From Heliopora coerulea (lineage: Eukaryota > Cnidaria > Anthozoa > Scleralcyonacea > Helioporidae): a DNA stretch of 64,000 nt. A program made the position numbers and the translations under genes. Shown here one piece after another: positions 35,561 to 47,500 of this stretch. The DNA is taken from NCBI GenBank assembly GCA_030142905.1, contig JASJOG010000095.1:992001-1056000 (forward strand), read 5' to 3'. The notes beneath the pieces are model-generated. The model was not told where the DNA came from. It saw nothing but the letters and a program-made list of their open reading frames with translations, and did not search any database. Numbering within the stretch: the stretch's first letter is position 1; each line of letters starts with the position of its first letter.

Positions 35561-35949
35561 TCAGCAGAATAAATGAAGTCCTTTTTATGCCCGACACAAA
35601 TTTCTTTGTAACTCGGTTCGATACACAGTTAAAGCAGTTTGTATCCTGGAAAACAGACCCGGATGCCTGGTTCTATAACGCTTTTTCTAGGCCTTGGTCA
35701 GATCTCGTCCCTTACGTATTCCCTCCTTTTAGTCTAATAAGCAAGGTACTCACGAAGATTCAGAAGGACCGAGTGCAAAAGGCGATTGTCATTGCCCCAT
35801 TATGGTCCAGCAGTCATTGGTACCCGACTCTGTTATTAACCTTGTTCATGCGCCCTCGCCTTCTGCCACGGCGGCCAGACTTACTCATGCTCAATCGGAT
35901 CGAACTCCATCCTGTCAAAGACTCACTTATCCTAGCAGCATGGCCGGTC

Positions 35950-36918
35950 TCCGGCAACAACTCTAACTCAAGCATTTCTCAGCGCGCAACCGACCTTGTC
36001 AACTCTTGGCGTCCAGGAACCCAAAAACAGTACTGTTCCGCGTGGCAACAATACTGTCGCTGGTGTCGTACGCAACAAGTCGATCCCCTTTGAGCAACTT
36101 TAAGTCATATTACCGAGTTTCTAACCCCGGAATTTGACACCGGCAAAGGTTATCGGACTACTAACAGTTACCTTTCAGCTCTGTCCTTAATTTTCCCCTA
36201 CGTCGACCGTTATGCTGTGGGTCAACACCATATTATTACACGGCTTTTGAAGGGTATGTTCGACGAGAAAGCCCCAGCTCCTCGATATGCCATTACTTGG
36301 AACGTGGATACCGTACTGAAATATTTGAAAGCACTGCACCCCGTCTCCGAATTACCACTGGTCTCTTACCTTAAAGCTTGCTGCATTGTTGGCACTGGCC
36401 AGCGCGCAACATGCTCAAACATTGGTATCTCTTGATACAGCCTTCATGTCCATCACGCCAGACTCAGTAAAATTCGTTTTGTCCGGCTTTACTTAAGACA
36501 TCAAAGCCCAATAAAAACTCGGTGGAAGTGGTCTTCACGCGTTTTCATACGTGCGATTCCTTATCCGTGTATTTAACCCGTTGTGCGTAATCTACAGCGC
36601 ACAAAGACTTCCACAGAGGCTGCTGAAATAACCAGGCTGCTTCTGTCCTATCTTAAGCCCTTTCGACTAATATTCACCGACACTTGTGTGCGATGGCTCC
36701 GAACAGTTTTGAGCTTATCCGGAGTGGACGTTTCAATTTTTTAAACCCCCAGTTTTCCTAGCGGTTCCTCGTCTAAGGCAGCTTCCATGGGGATATCAAT
36801 CGACCTTGTACTCAAGACTGTAGATTGGTCTAACGCGAACACCTTTACACAGTTTTACCGGAGGGATGTATTAACTATTCCACGCTGGTTTTCTGATGTT
36901 GTTTTGCAAGAAACATAA
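35950..36918 (+). pseudogene. DIRS tyrosine recombinase, broken
   Basis: It follows RNase H. The N-terminal core-binding part is readable (SWRPGTQKQYCSAWQQYCRW, then NSYLSALSLIFPYVDRYAVG after a stop). The catalytic part is recognisable across frames: a GQR box, DVSIF, SSSKAASMGISIDLVLKTVD and TFTQFYRRDV with the nucleophile-type Tyr. The family's HxxR box after DVSIF is lost (a stop and PSFPSGSSS instead). Stops and frame changes make it a pseudogene. Confidence 0.75.
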
Positions 36919-36966
36919 TATTATTTTAATAAATTTGTTTGCCTAGCAATGTTTGTTGCTTTAAAC

Positions 36967-37088
36967 ATGCATAATGAATCCCGTAGTGTGAGACATGGTA
37001 TGAATGAGAATGAAAATTATGCAACTGTACTTACCTGCAGTATAATCGCAGTTCTCCGAATGCCATGTCGAACACGTAGGGATTCGTT
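36967..37088. repeat. DIRS internal complementary region (circle-junction copy)
   Basis: The first part (36967-37010) is the reverse complement of the left end, for example gaatcccgtagtgtgagaca. The second part (37011-37088) is the reverse complement of the right end, for example acacgtagggattc. The order equals the reverse complement of right end plus left end, i.e. of a closed circle. Confidence 0.8.
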
Positions 37089-37169
37089 TCCCTCCCATAT
37101 TCCTTTTGTTGTATCTCACCGCATATACCCATCTCCTACGTCACAAATATTGCCTTCCTTTGAGTCCAT

Positions 37170-37362
37170 TCAGGAAAGACTGACGAAGGGGGTGACAAAG
37201 GCTTTTATTACCGTGATATCATTTGCATTACAATGGCTTTGAAGTCGTGGCGACCTGGATCTAATGTTGGAAAATGCATAATGAATCCCTACGTGTTCGA
37301 CACGGTATTCGGAGAGCTGCAATTATACTGCGGTAAGTACCTTCGCATAATTTTTCTTTTTT
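37170..37362. repeat. Right inverted terminal repeat of the DIRS element
   Basis: It is the inverted match of 32874-33027, and extends further outward (gagctgcaattatactgcgg to gcataattttt). The extension is matched only by the internal complementary region. The outer boundary is set from that match, to within a few bases. Confidence 0.8.
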
Positions 37363-37439
37363 TTCATGCCATTTTTGAATTTTTTTCATATAATCTATTG
37401 CAATATACATATTTTGGAAATGTGGGAGCTTAAAATATC

Positions 37440-38193
37440 CTGAATGATAGATGAACGTTCAAAAACCTTGACCAGCCGACAACTTCAAAAAATATAAGAG
37501 AAAGCAAATTCCGAAAAAAGAAGGCCATCTTTTAACTTAAGATTTAAGTTAACGAAAGATGAAAACCGTGAAATGGTGATATCTCGATTTTATTGCAAAA
37601 TCATCTTCAGACCAAGTGAACTAACATAAGCGGACCTACGGTTTATATATACATGGGAAAAGTGATTACATCATTGATGAAGAATTGAGGAAACGCCTAC
37701 TCTATTTACAATGATTGATTGTGTCAGTAAGTGACAAGTGTTGACGCCTCAGGATGAAATGACAAGATGTCGATGAATAAATTATGGATTAATTATTAAT
37801 TAGTTCCTTTTAGTTCATCCATAATTTATTCATCGACATCTTGTCATTTCATCCTGAGGCGTCAACACTTGTCACTTACTGACACAATCAATCATTGTAA
37901 ATAGAGTAGGCGTTTCCTCAATTCTTCATCAATGATGTAATCACTTCTCCCATGTATATATAAACCTTAGGTCCGCTTATGTTAGTTCACTTGGTCTGAA
38001 GATGATTTTGCAATAAAATCGAAATATCACCATTTCACAGTTTTCATCTTTCGTTAACTTAAATCTTAAGTTAAAAGATGGCCTTCTATTTCGGAATTTG
38101 CTTTCTCTTAGATGAACGTTCGCCAAGCTCTTCAGAAAAACCAACATCGTATTTCTGATGTAAGAGCTTGACGAGCGTTCATCTATCATTCAT
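37440..38193. mobile_element. Hairpin element split by a later foldback insertion
   Basis: Outer ends tgaatgatagatgaacg (37441-37457) and its inverse near 38175-38193, plus gccaagctctt/aagagcttgac, form a ~100-bp palindromic element. It is interrupted after its first 20 bases by the 648-bp insert at 37461-38108. The 13-bp sequence tagatgaacgttc is present on both sides of the insert (37448-37460 and 38109-38121). Confidence 0.65.
37461..38108. mobile_element. Foldback element 2 with hammerhead-like core
   Basis: Two ~300-bp arms (about 37497-37785 and 37812-38107) are near-perfect inverted copies around a short AT-rich centre. The head ccagccgacaa plus a conserved follow-on matches the 7.05-kb foldback, so they are one family. 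On the plus strand 37992-38032 reads TGGT, CTGAAGA, a bulged T, stem GATTTT/AAAATC with loop GCAAT, GAAATATC, then ACCA. This is a hammerhead-like layout with a 4-bp stem I. It has no ORF of note. Confidence 0.65.
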
Positions 38194-38572
38194 GGAACTT
38201 ATTGTTGCAACTCAGTCGTGGGTGAACTAATTGTAAGAATACAACTCGTGATCACCTTCGCACTGCTAAATACATCGATCGAAATGGATGTTCCGAGTTA
38301 GTCTTGCCTCAATAACGTCTTTCTTTGCTCTGATTTCGTTATAAAACGCTGGCATGCACTCAGACCAGCCTTCTGCATTGATAATTTCTCCTAAATGGCG
38401 TTTTTTATAAAAACGTATGTTTCCTAGGAAACGTTACTGACGTGGCGCAACGTCTTCGTAGGTTGCATACGTATGCGACTTAAAATGGGTGCTAGAGATC
38501 TTAGATTCGAAAGCTTTTATTTAGACTTCTATTTTGGCTGACTGTTTGGCAAACAAGTGCTACACTTTGGTA

Positions 38573-40610
38573 ATGTTGCAACGTTTGCTTAACTCTCGAA
38601 GGAATTATTTTCCTTGTAGTGGTCAACACTATTACAAGCTTTTTATCTCTATTGTTGCCACTGGCTTGACGATCACGATTGTATATCAAATATTGGACGA
38701 AAAAACTTCAAGGAACTGGTACAAATTCCATGAAATTCACGAAGAAAGATCCCTACAATCCGGTAACAGTCGGTGTTTGTATGTCTCAGTTTGGGATAAG
38801 GATTTATGTGAAAGGACTTTCGAGAACCTGGTACTATTCCCTAAGTTTCCATTGTATCCTGACCGCTATTACTACACGGACAACTTGAATTCAGTTGCCA
38901 AAAAGAGCGACCTGCCGTCCATAAAACGCATTCAAACCCACCTCCGACCAATTGAAAGTGGTTTCTACAAATTTCGTGTTCGGTCATCCTTGGCGGTTCG
39001 CATATTCCTGGAAACTCGCCAGCCGCATGAAATATGCGTCCTTATAGATTATCCTGGATGGAAAAATGGAAAAGAAGTTTACTCGAACAGTTATCTTCTG
39101 GAAAGTCATTTTTCATACTACATTGAGGTAATATTATTTTATCTACCCGGAAAACACTACTTTGATATTGAATGGTTGGTGCCAGGATCTGCTCAATTTC
39201 GTCATATTCAATCTCCTGTATTCGTTCGAGGAAGTCACGTGTTACCTTTCCAGTATCCAGTCCGTTCCGCTAATAAAATATACTTGACCAATCAACTAAC
39301 TTTGCTTGGTTTTATTCCAAAAAATCAAATTACCAGAAGCTTTCTTCCTTGCCACTTGGAGTTTAGAACTTCGAACGTCATACAAGAAATGTTGGTGTTC
39401 ACTCCCTCAAGTTCCCCACCTGCACACATCAAAGAAGTCGTTAAGTTTATCACGCAAGCCCTTCAAAATACCGTACCAAGGTGAGACTGTGTTTTTAAAG
39501 GTCTTTTACTGCTGTTCATATATCTTAATGCAGAACAATCGGTGTTCAGCTTTTAAAAAAAGATTACTTGATGGCCTTCCTTCTTCGAGAAAGTCTTGCC
39601 GATGCCCGTGCGCAACTACTTCTCAACTGTCCCACCTCGAATGTTTTATCTCTTTTAAACTGTTGTAATATAGCAATATTACCGTTCACTTCTCTAATTA
39701 TGTTTGTGAATCACCAACTTTGAGAGAATCATGTTAATTATTCCTGTCAGTTTTTAAATTATGCAAGTGTGTGTTATCTAATTCTATTTTAGCAAGTATC
39801 CATCGTCCAAACTCATCAAAGTGGAAAGCACTCAAAACTCAGCACAACCTGGACTTCGTCGATTGTTAATTGACCTTGAATTCAAGGTGGACGGGCTGGA
39901 CTATGATCTAAGACTCGGTGAATATTTCATTAGTTGGTACAATGGCAGCAGCCTCAACTTGTGTTCACCTTCTCAGTACCAATGGAATCGCTGGGTTGAC
40001 TTGAACTTCGTATTCTTGGAGGATTGCCACGAAAACCAAACTGTCTGGGTTAACTACTTCATTGAAAATATGGCGGAGTTGCTTGCAACAACCCTCGACG
40101 TAAATATAAAGGTCATAGTTACAACATGTGACAAGGGAGAGGCTCCGAGCTACGACCTGCGTCTCCGAAGCTCGGGGTTTGATCGGTTCGCGGTTGTAGT
40201 CCTGGATGGGGTGTACTCAGAGTCACGTGCTATGAACGCTGCGTTATCAGAAGTGGAGGATGGTAACAGTATTGTTGTTCTTTGTAATTCACGTCTTAAA
40301 CTACCGACCATGATCGTGGAAGAAATACGAAAGGTACGAAAGCAATCTTACTATAATCGAGCGCTTTGTCATAGCTCACATGAGCTCATTTCTAACCCCT
40401 CATGCATCTCATTTATTCCTCTACAGCACACTTTCATGAATACAATGGCTTATTCCCCAGTGCCCTTTCAACTCGACTGCGGGTACTTTCCTGGCAGTGA
40501 GCCATTCAAAGGAGAGTGGTGTCCAGAATGCGGTGGTCTGCTAGCTTTGTTTAAACGAGACTGGAACATGATACTGACAGATGAACATAAAGAGTTCCTG
40601 CGTTCGTATT
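38573..40610 (+). CDS. B4GALNT3/4-like glycosyltransferase with PA14 region, probably truncated
   Basis: Two exons, 38573-39480 and 39793-40610, join in phase (575 residues seen). A type II membrane anchor lies near the N-terminus (LFISIVATGLTITIVYQIL). A PA14-like segment follows (FPKFPLYPDRYYYTDNL, a block shared with B4GALNT3/4), then a chondroitin-GalNAc-transferase-type domain (WVNYFIENMAELLATTLD, VEDGNSIVVLCNSRLKLP). The family transfers GalNAc to GlcNAc in the Golgi. Two oddities are seen. The metal-binding DxD/DxH position reads NSR. The donor GTAAGT at 40611 leads nowhere: no exon with the family's WGGEDW block is found before the opposite-strand BAP1 gene. It is an inactive paralogue, a decaying gene, or has exons I missed. 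ATG 38573 is chosen because the upstream in-frame extension lacks a methionine. Confidence 0.75.
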
Positions 40611-41535
40611 GTAAGTACCCGTACCTTCGGTTTTTCTTTCAGTATATTGCATTTCGCCCTGTATATGTCCAAGTAAATTTAATGGTCCAGTTACGTAACG
40701 ATTTATGCATGCTATATTATGCATGCAAAATTATGCGATGCTATCGTATAGCATAGCGATCGCGGTTTAGTGCAGTGTAGTCCAGTGAACAGAAGTACAG
40801 GAGATGCCGAAGTAGCGGCTCAGAACTCTCTTATACGTTTACGAGCTATTTTGGAGATCCCATCCATTCTGGCTTAGTAAATCAATATAAAAGTTTATAC
40901 AAATGAGGACGATGTGTCTCGTACAACTACTGATTACACAGCTGTTCTTTTTTTTTTCTTATTCATAAATTGTTAATGTCACTTTTAAAAACGTATTAAC
41001 CATGGTGAATGGTTATACTGGACAGTTCTGAAAAGAACTCTAGAAACCTTTGCGGAGTTAGAATAGTAAGAGAAGCCTTTTTTTATTATTCTTACTCTGC
41101 AAAGGTTTCTAGAGTTCTTTTCTGAACTGTCCAGTATAACCATTCACCATGGTTAATGCGTTTTTAAAAGCGATATTTAAATTTATAACCACGACCAAAT
41201 CTTTGTTTTAAATTATTAATGGTATGGTAGATTCAATCAATTATTGTCTTAAGTTCTTGTTAATTTTACGGTGGTCAGAACCCTCGCAGCGCCTTAATTT
41301 ACTTATAAATAAACGTCGAATGGTTTTTTTTATAGATAAACAAAGACTCCTTCGTCATGTTTCAAATTTTGAAATTGAGATTATTCAGCCAAGACTCGAT
41401 AAGTTTTATCGATTTTAACTCATAATTTGTTGGTAAGTCGAGGAAGAAGACGTGTTAGTACCAGAATAATTGTCACCAGTTTTACAAGAATACGATTTTA
41501 CTTCAACTTTGTACATAAATGGAGAAAAACTAAAA
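40611..41535. other. Repeat-rich gap between B4GALNT-like and BAP1
   Basis: If the intron at 40611 is retained, the frame ends at 40756 in a run of small palindromes (for example atgcatgc, gctatcgtatagc). The rest is a foldback (40980-41172), set in repeat family A fragments, and unremarkable AT-rich DNA. Confidence 0.5.
40980..41172. repeat. Perfect-armed foldback element (~190 bp)
   Basis: Left arm 40980-41070 and right arm 41088-41172 are almost perfect inverted copies (shared: taaccatggtgaatggttat) around agaagcctttttttt. Flanking T-runs and ttcataaattgttaatg resemble family A ends. No ORF. Confidence 0.65.
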
Positions 41536-44500
41536 TCATCTTTTTCGCTTTGGCGGTTTTTTCTTCGATCCAGAGTTTTTTTGGGTACCCGACTGAAGCA
41601 AGTGTTTCTTGACAGAAGAATGTTGTTCCACAAGTTGGGCTAAGTGTCCTTGCTCGGCCAACATGCGAAGGAAAGTGCAGATGAAAGGATCAAAATCATG
41701 AGTTCTTCGAGCATGGTCGATCTGAAACAACATGGACCAGAGAAGAAAATTAAATTACTGGAAGGAAATTAAAAAACAGAAGTTTGCACAATTTTTATGT
41801 ACCTGATATTTGCGTCTTTTGTCAGTTTCTTCGGTAAGGATTGTTTGAAATTTGTTGATTTCCTGGTTAATCGTGTCCAGCAATGTGTATAGTTCCTGCA
41901 AAATTGTGTCACAAACGTACATCTTAGACTTCCTTTTGATTTTATTTCGTGAGCTGGTCGTTTACATGATGTGGTAACGCATTCTGTTAGACTTCAAAAA
42001 GCTGCAGCTTTTGAGCGCTCGAGTGTTCGTTGTCCTTGCGACTTATATTACTGGATTGAAAGACCTTGAAGCCCAGTTAAAAGAATGTCATAGGAGTACA
42101 GAAATCTCTGCCTGGACATTTTGATAGATCACGTCGCTGAACCTTAGCTCGCTGGTCGAAAGACAGAAACATTAAACATACACTAGGCATTTGAAATTGT
42201 TAATAATGATATAATTTGTTTGGAATGAAATATCCTTTCCATTGACACAATCACTCACGTAGGATACATATTTAATTTCTTTAATGTGATGAATTTCTTT
42301 CAAATATCTCTTATTAAAAGGATACGTCATTTTTGACATTCAACTGTCATCAATTTCTCGGAATGTTCTTGAAAATACCCCTGAATTATTAAAAAATACG
42401 TCGCACTCATCGTTCACATTGTACTTAAGTTTTTCAATTTACCTGAGCATCCGGTGGGTTCTCTTTGGTGACCAAACCCATTGCCTTTACAACGGCCTCT
42501 GTTGGACTCTTAATTGGAGAACTGGACTCTGAGTGGAAGATCGAGAAGTAACTGGATTCTAATAAACGTAATGACAAATCGTTGGTTTGTACAAAAGAAA
42601 AACATATTTTACGGACGTGATGTACAGTACCTGCGGTAAACAGCGTGCCAATTCGTTCCATAAACTTTTCAGGAATTCTGTCAGTTGTTTCTCTATCTAA
42701 AGGAGGACCTGCTTTGCACTGATCAGGACTTTTCTGGTCGTTTCTGACAAGTGCATCTGTATTGAGTTCATTTCCTGAAGTCTCAGATAGCAACTTTGAT
42801 TTCCCAGGAGCAGCCGCAGTTGGCGTACTTGGCTCAGAAGAGTCTGGCAACGAAGGTACTGCTGGATTTCCATGTGAGTCTCTGGTGGCTTCAGTTTTGG
42901 TATCCAGGTCCACTGATGTTGTTCCTGAAGTTGTACCTTCCGAACTTTCACCTTCCGGTGATTTCCCCGAAAGGGACTGGTTTGTTTTGTTACAATAGTT
43001 TATCATCGCTAGAGAGTCTGTCACTAGGTTTCCTGTAATAACTTCCTCGATGAGGACATCTTCCGGAAGATCAAGATGACCTGCGAGTGTCTCCTGCTTT
43101 TTGTCCAACAGTCTTCCTGAAGGTACTTTTAACTTACGTCTTGTTCGCTTGGGAGAATGAGGAACTGACGTATCGAGCTCTCCTTCTGATGCAGTGTCTG
43201 TGCTCGAGTCTCCACGACCTACCTGAAGGTAAAGGACTGAGTTAGTGGCCCAAGTTGAGGTCAAGAGATTAGTCTCACGCTTGAAGCCAATGTTCTTGCT
43301 TAAGATCGACCTGAATGAGGTGGAACTGACACCAAAATGTAGAGGTCACAGATTGGATGAACGTGATCGCTCACTCCCCATTTCGAGATGGACCTCAAAC
43401 TGGTCTGGAAGTATCTAAAACCGGAAAATGTGCGCGCTCACACAACATGTTCAATCTCGTTGCCACAGCTTTAGCCGGAGTTTAATTCTTGCTCTAATCC
43501 ACCATCGCAAGTATGTTTGGTTGATTGACTATGAATGAATGAAATAATTTATCTACTCTGGATTAACCAGAGTTAGATGGACCTGAGGCAAGCCTGAAAG
43601 AACGCGCGGTGAACCGCGCGTGTGAGCGTTCATAAAGCAGTTTGAGAACGATTGAGTATACCTTGCGTCTTAACTCGGGGTTGATCTGAATGAGGTCAAT
43701 CTGAATGAGGTCGATGAGGTCCTGACGTCTGCATGCTTAAATATGTCCAAGTTAGCTTTGTTTTAAATCGATCTGAATGCGCAGTGATAAACCAGACCAA
43801 ATGCGCAATGACAAACGTTGACTAAGGTAAGTAACTTCCTTCCAATAAAGTTTACAATATTTGACTCAGAATGGAAAAGAACTCGGTTTAGCTTTTTGTA
43901 ATTGTACAATAAAAACTACGTAACCTCATCTCAAAAAAGAAAACAATTAAAAAATTAAAAAATAAAATATTCGATGCTATCCTACATACCTTTTGGAGAG
44001 TTTCCAGAACGACCTTTCTAAAATGCAGTAAAAAGCTAAAGATTAAAAAATCAGGTGAAAACTGTATCGTGCTCCTTACTGCCCACTAGCGTATGTGCTA
44101 CGTTCCAAGAAATTAAAATTCCGCCCTTTAGTGCTGTAAGGCTACCAAACAACAAGACGCACGATTCATTTAGCATGCAAAGTCCGTAAACAGTTGTCAC
44201 TGTTCAAACGTGCCGTAAAATGACCATTGGCACACTTGCCAGGTAATCCTACCTGTTTTCTTTTAGCGCTTTCAGTTTTTCTTCGCACTCCGGTCTTCTA
44301 TCAGCAACAATGGCGATCAAGTTATATCGAATGTCGTGATAAGGTTCCCTGAAAAAAACAAAAACAAAAAAACCCGTTTCTGTACAGCTGTAATCTGTAT
44401 AGCTCTCGGCCGAGTCACGCACGAGATTTCGTAGTTTAACCTTGCCAGACTGAATGAACCACTTGAGTCTCTAATCTCGTATTTCGTCCAGAATCAGAAG

Positions 44501-47500
44501 TCTGGTTTTTAAAACGATCTTTTAACTTGGAACAACTACAACTACATTTTTTGTCAGAATGAAGTTATTTACGAAAAAACACTAACTCCGGAGGAAGGGC
44601 AAAATAAATTTCTTCTTCCTTTCTCGTCCGTTACCTTCTCTTCTCTTGCCTATCCGTTGTCATCCCTCTTATTCTCTTCTTTTCCACTACCTTCCATTCC
44701 TGCCCTTCGCAACCACTCGCGTCCCTATCCTTCCCTTCCAACCTCGTAACAAGGGCCTTTTTCGCCCTGGGAACGAAGTTTCTCTTTCGTTCAACTTAGG
44801 TTTGTGTTCCGTTGTGGGCCTTATTACCACTTTGTTCGAGTAACCCCGACCTGTACTAATTAAACCAGTTGTTTTTTTCCAATTTCTGTTCTTATCCATT
44901 TTTCCCAACGTTTTCCAGTCTGTAGTACATCACATACCCGCTAGATATGCCAAGCCTCTCGGTAATAACTCTTCGAAATTTCTCAGTCCAATCTTCGTGT
45001 TCACCCCACGGTCCTTCAAAAGAATAAGATCACAGTAACATCGTTTTTCGATGCAATTTAATGCTTTGTTTCTGGAGAACCATAACAAATTAGAACGTTC
45101 CGTTAAGGTGGTAAAAAAAAGAAAAACAAACTAGTAAACATGTCTCTGTAAAGATTCATTTCTGTAACTAGCCGGTCGTAAGCTGAGCATGAGATTAACT
45201 ATAAATTTAGCTCTCTAAGAAAGCCTTTTATAATACCGAGATTCTTGCCCGATGAACAACTGAAATGAAACTCATACGCTACGTCATAGATATAAAGACT
45301 CTGATTGGCTATGTGATTCATATTCTGATCGGGTGCTTTTCCCTCCAAAACACAGTGTTCTTCTAAGTTTTTGAACGTTTAGGTGACTGTAATGTACAAC
45401 CTCAGCAAAAAAACCCCCAAAAACCAAGAAAAGGAAACTACAACGAACAATAAAGTCATCATGGATAAGTCTGGCAAGAACTAAAAGGTAGGATAGCCTT
45501 TTTGTAAATAAAATATTGCAAGAGATGTTCATTTTTGTTTTGGCAAAGAAAGGCTGTAGCTGGTTGTAATGGCGGTGTTGTAGTTGTATTCAACCGACTC
45601 AGGTTAAGCCTTGTTACGTTTTCTATGACATTTACTTTCAAGTCTCAGTACTGCTGTCATTAAAAAATTATGTAAGTTTGTTCACTTGCTATGAGGTATA
45701 ACTCGCACTGTTTTTAATGCAAATGTCCATTGTAAGTTTTTATTACCATGGTCAATGGGGAAAGGTTTCAGTCCATCCAGTTCAAAAAGTCTGCCATTAA
45801 TTGGAACATAACTGACAAAATGAAAGGTTTCGCCAGTTCTTGTGGTGGATAAAGTGTTTCCAGGTTTATTGTCTGGAAGGATGCGATGAATTGGCCTGAA
45901 GAAGAAAATGGAAAATGAATGAACAGATGGAATATAAAATGTATGGTGGAGCAATTTACTGGATATGCCTCACAATTTCATGACACTCTTTTGCAGTTCA
46001 TCACTAAAAACCAGAATATTTCACAAATTAATCTACACTGCTGAAGTCACCTGGAAAAGTTGACTACAGCAGGATTTGAACTGGCATCTTTTGGCAACTG
46101 GACCACTGCTCCACCAATTGAGCAATTGAGTGAATTGGGAACAGTATTCTCATTCTATCCAATTTAAATGCACAAGATTCTTGTGACAACTTAATGCTTG
46201 ATATCTGTGAGGATGTGCAGTGATTTTCTCATTTAAACTATTGATATTCAGGCAGAAATTCTGACAAATCTAAGTCAGTTAACTCCTTCCTTTATACCAT
46301 TTTGTTGGAATGCAAGGAAAATTGACTCACATTAGGCTGAGTAAAATAACAGAATACATGGACAGGAAAAAGTTTACCCAAGCAGGCCAATTATGTGGTG
46401 GGTAGCCAAGGCAACCACCCTGGGACCTGATAGTGCATGACTGGAACTCAGGGACCATGCAAAGGCCTGTGTTTGAAGGCCAAAAAGGGGAAAGTGAAGC
46501 CCCTCAATCATAGTTTGCTCTGGAGCTTATTGTGGCACTCAGTGGCTTGAACTCAGTTGGCCTCAACTCAATCCTGTCCACCTATCTCCTTATTGTGAGT
46601 AAGATCATCTGACATATACAATAAACTGTAAAATTATAGAAAACTTATCTGAATGGGAAAAGAGTTAAAAGAAGGTCACAAGTTTTTTATTATAATTTCA
46701 GACCTTGCATGTTTGTTGTGGACTCTTGCAATTTCCGGAAGATTGCCAATAGCATAACCTTTTGTCTAAAAGTAGAAAGCATAAATATCTGATGTAAAAA
46801 TTCTGTGATTAACACATCATGAGTCCTTGCAATATAATTGTTTTCAGACCATGAAGTCTTTCTTCTAGGATTAGTGATTCCTGCACTAAAGATCTCTGAC
46901 ATGCTGTCCCATGAATATGTCAAACACCAAAGACTACCAGAAAATGAAATTTTTTGAAAGAGGGAATTTACCTTTACACTGCTTGGTATAAACTTTGCAA
47001 ATTATGCTCATTGATCATGTAATGATAGCAAACTCTAAACATGACTTCTGGTCAAGTTCAATGAGGATTATTACAGTTGTGGCAGATTTAGGTGAATGTA
47101 GCTTTAAAATATAAATTTTTGGGTAATGTATATGTAGAAACCTTTTGGTGTCTGGAATTACTTTTGGGTTACTTCACTACAAATATTATTTATTCTTCCT
47201 GACTTTCCCCTCACCTCTGGATCAAATCCCTTGGTGTATTCCTTGAGCTTGCTAAGAGTTTGTCCTGGATACAACTCATCACAATTTAATAAAACACTAA
47301 GAAGAGCATGAGTTGCACAAGAATTTGGGATAATCTAAAAAAAAATTAATTTAATTCAGCAAAACAAGTCTCAATTGGTAAAATATTGAGCTTAAGCAAA
47401 ACATGTCAATTACCTGTTGAGCAAAAAACATGTTGTTGACAATATTACCATTTTCTACAAAAGCCTCATCAAGAGGTGCAACTTTCCTACGTGATCGACG

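Larger units (their letters stand above)
32874..37362 (+). mobile_element. DIRS-type tyrosine-recombinase retrotransposon, decayed
   Basis: The structure is inverted terminal repeats at 32874-33027 and 37170-37362 and an internal complementary region at 36967-37088. Between them are gag-like, reverse transcriptase/RNase H and tyrosine recombinase remnants in that order. DIRS elements copy through a circular DNA and integrate with a tyrosine recombinase instead of a DDE integrase. The internal region is the reverse complement of the right end joined to the left end, as known for DIRS-1. Frameshifts, stops and lost catalytic motifs show it can no longer move on its own. Confidence 0.88.
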
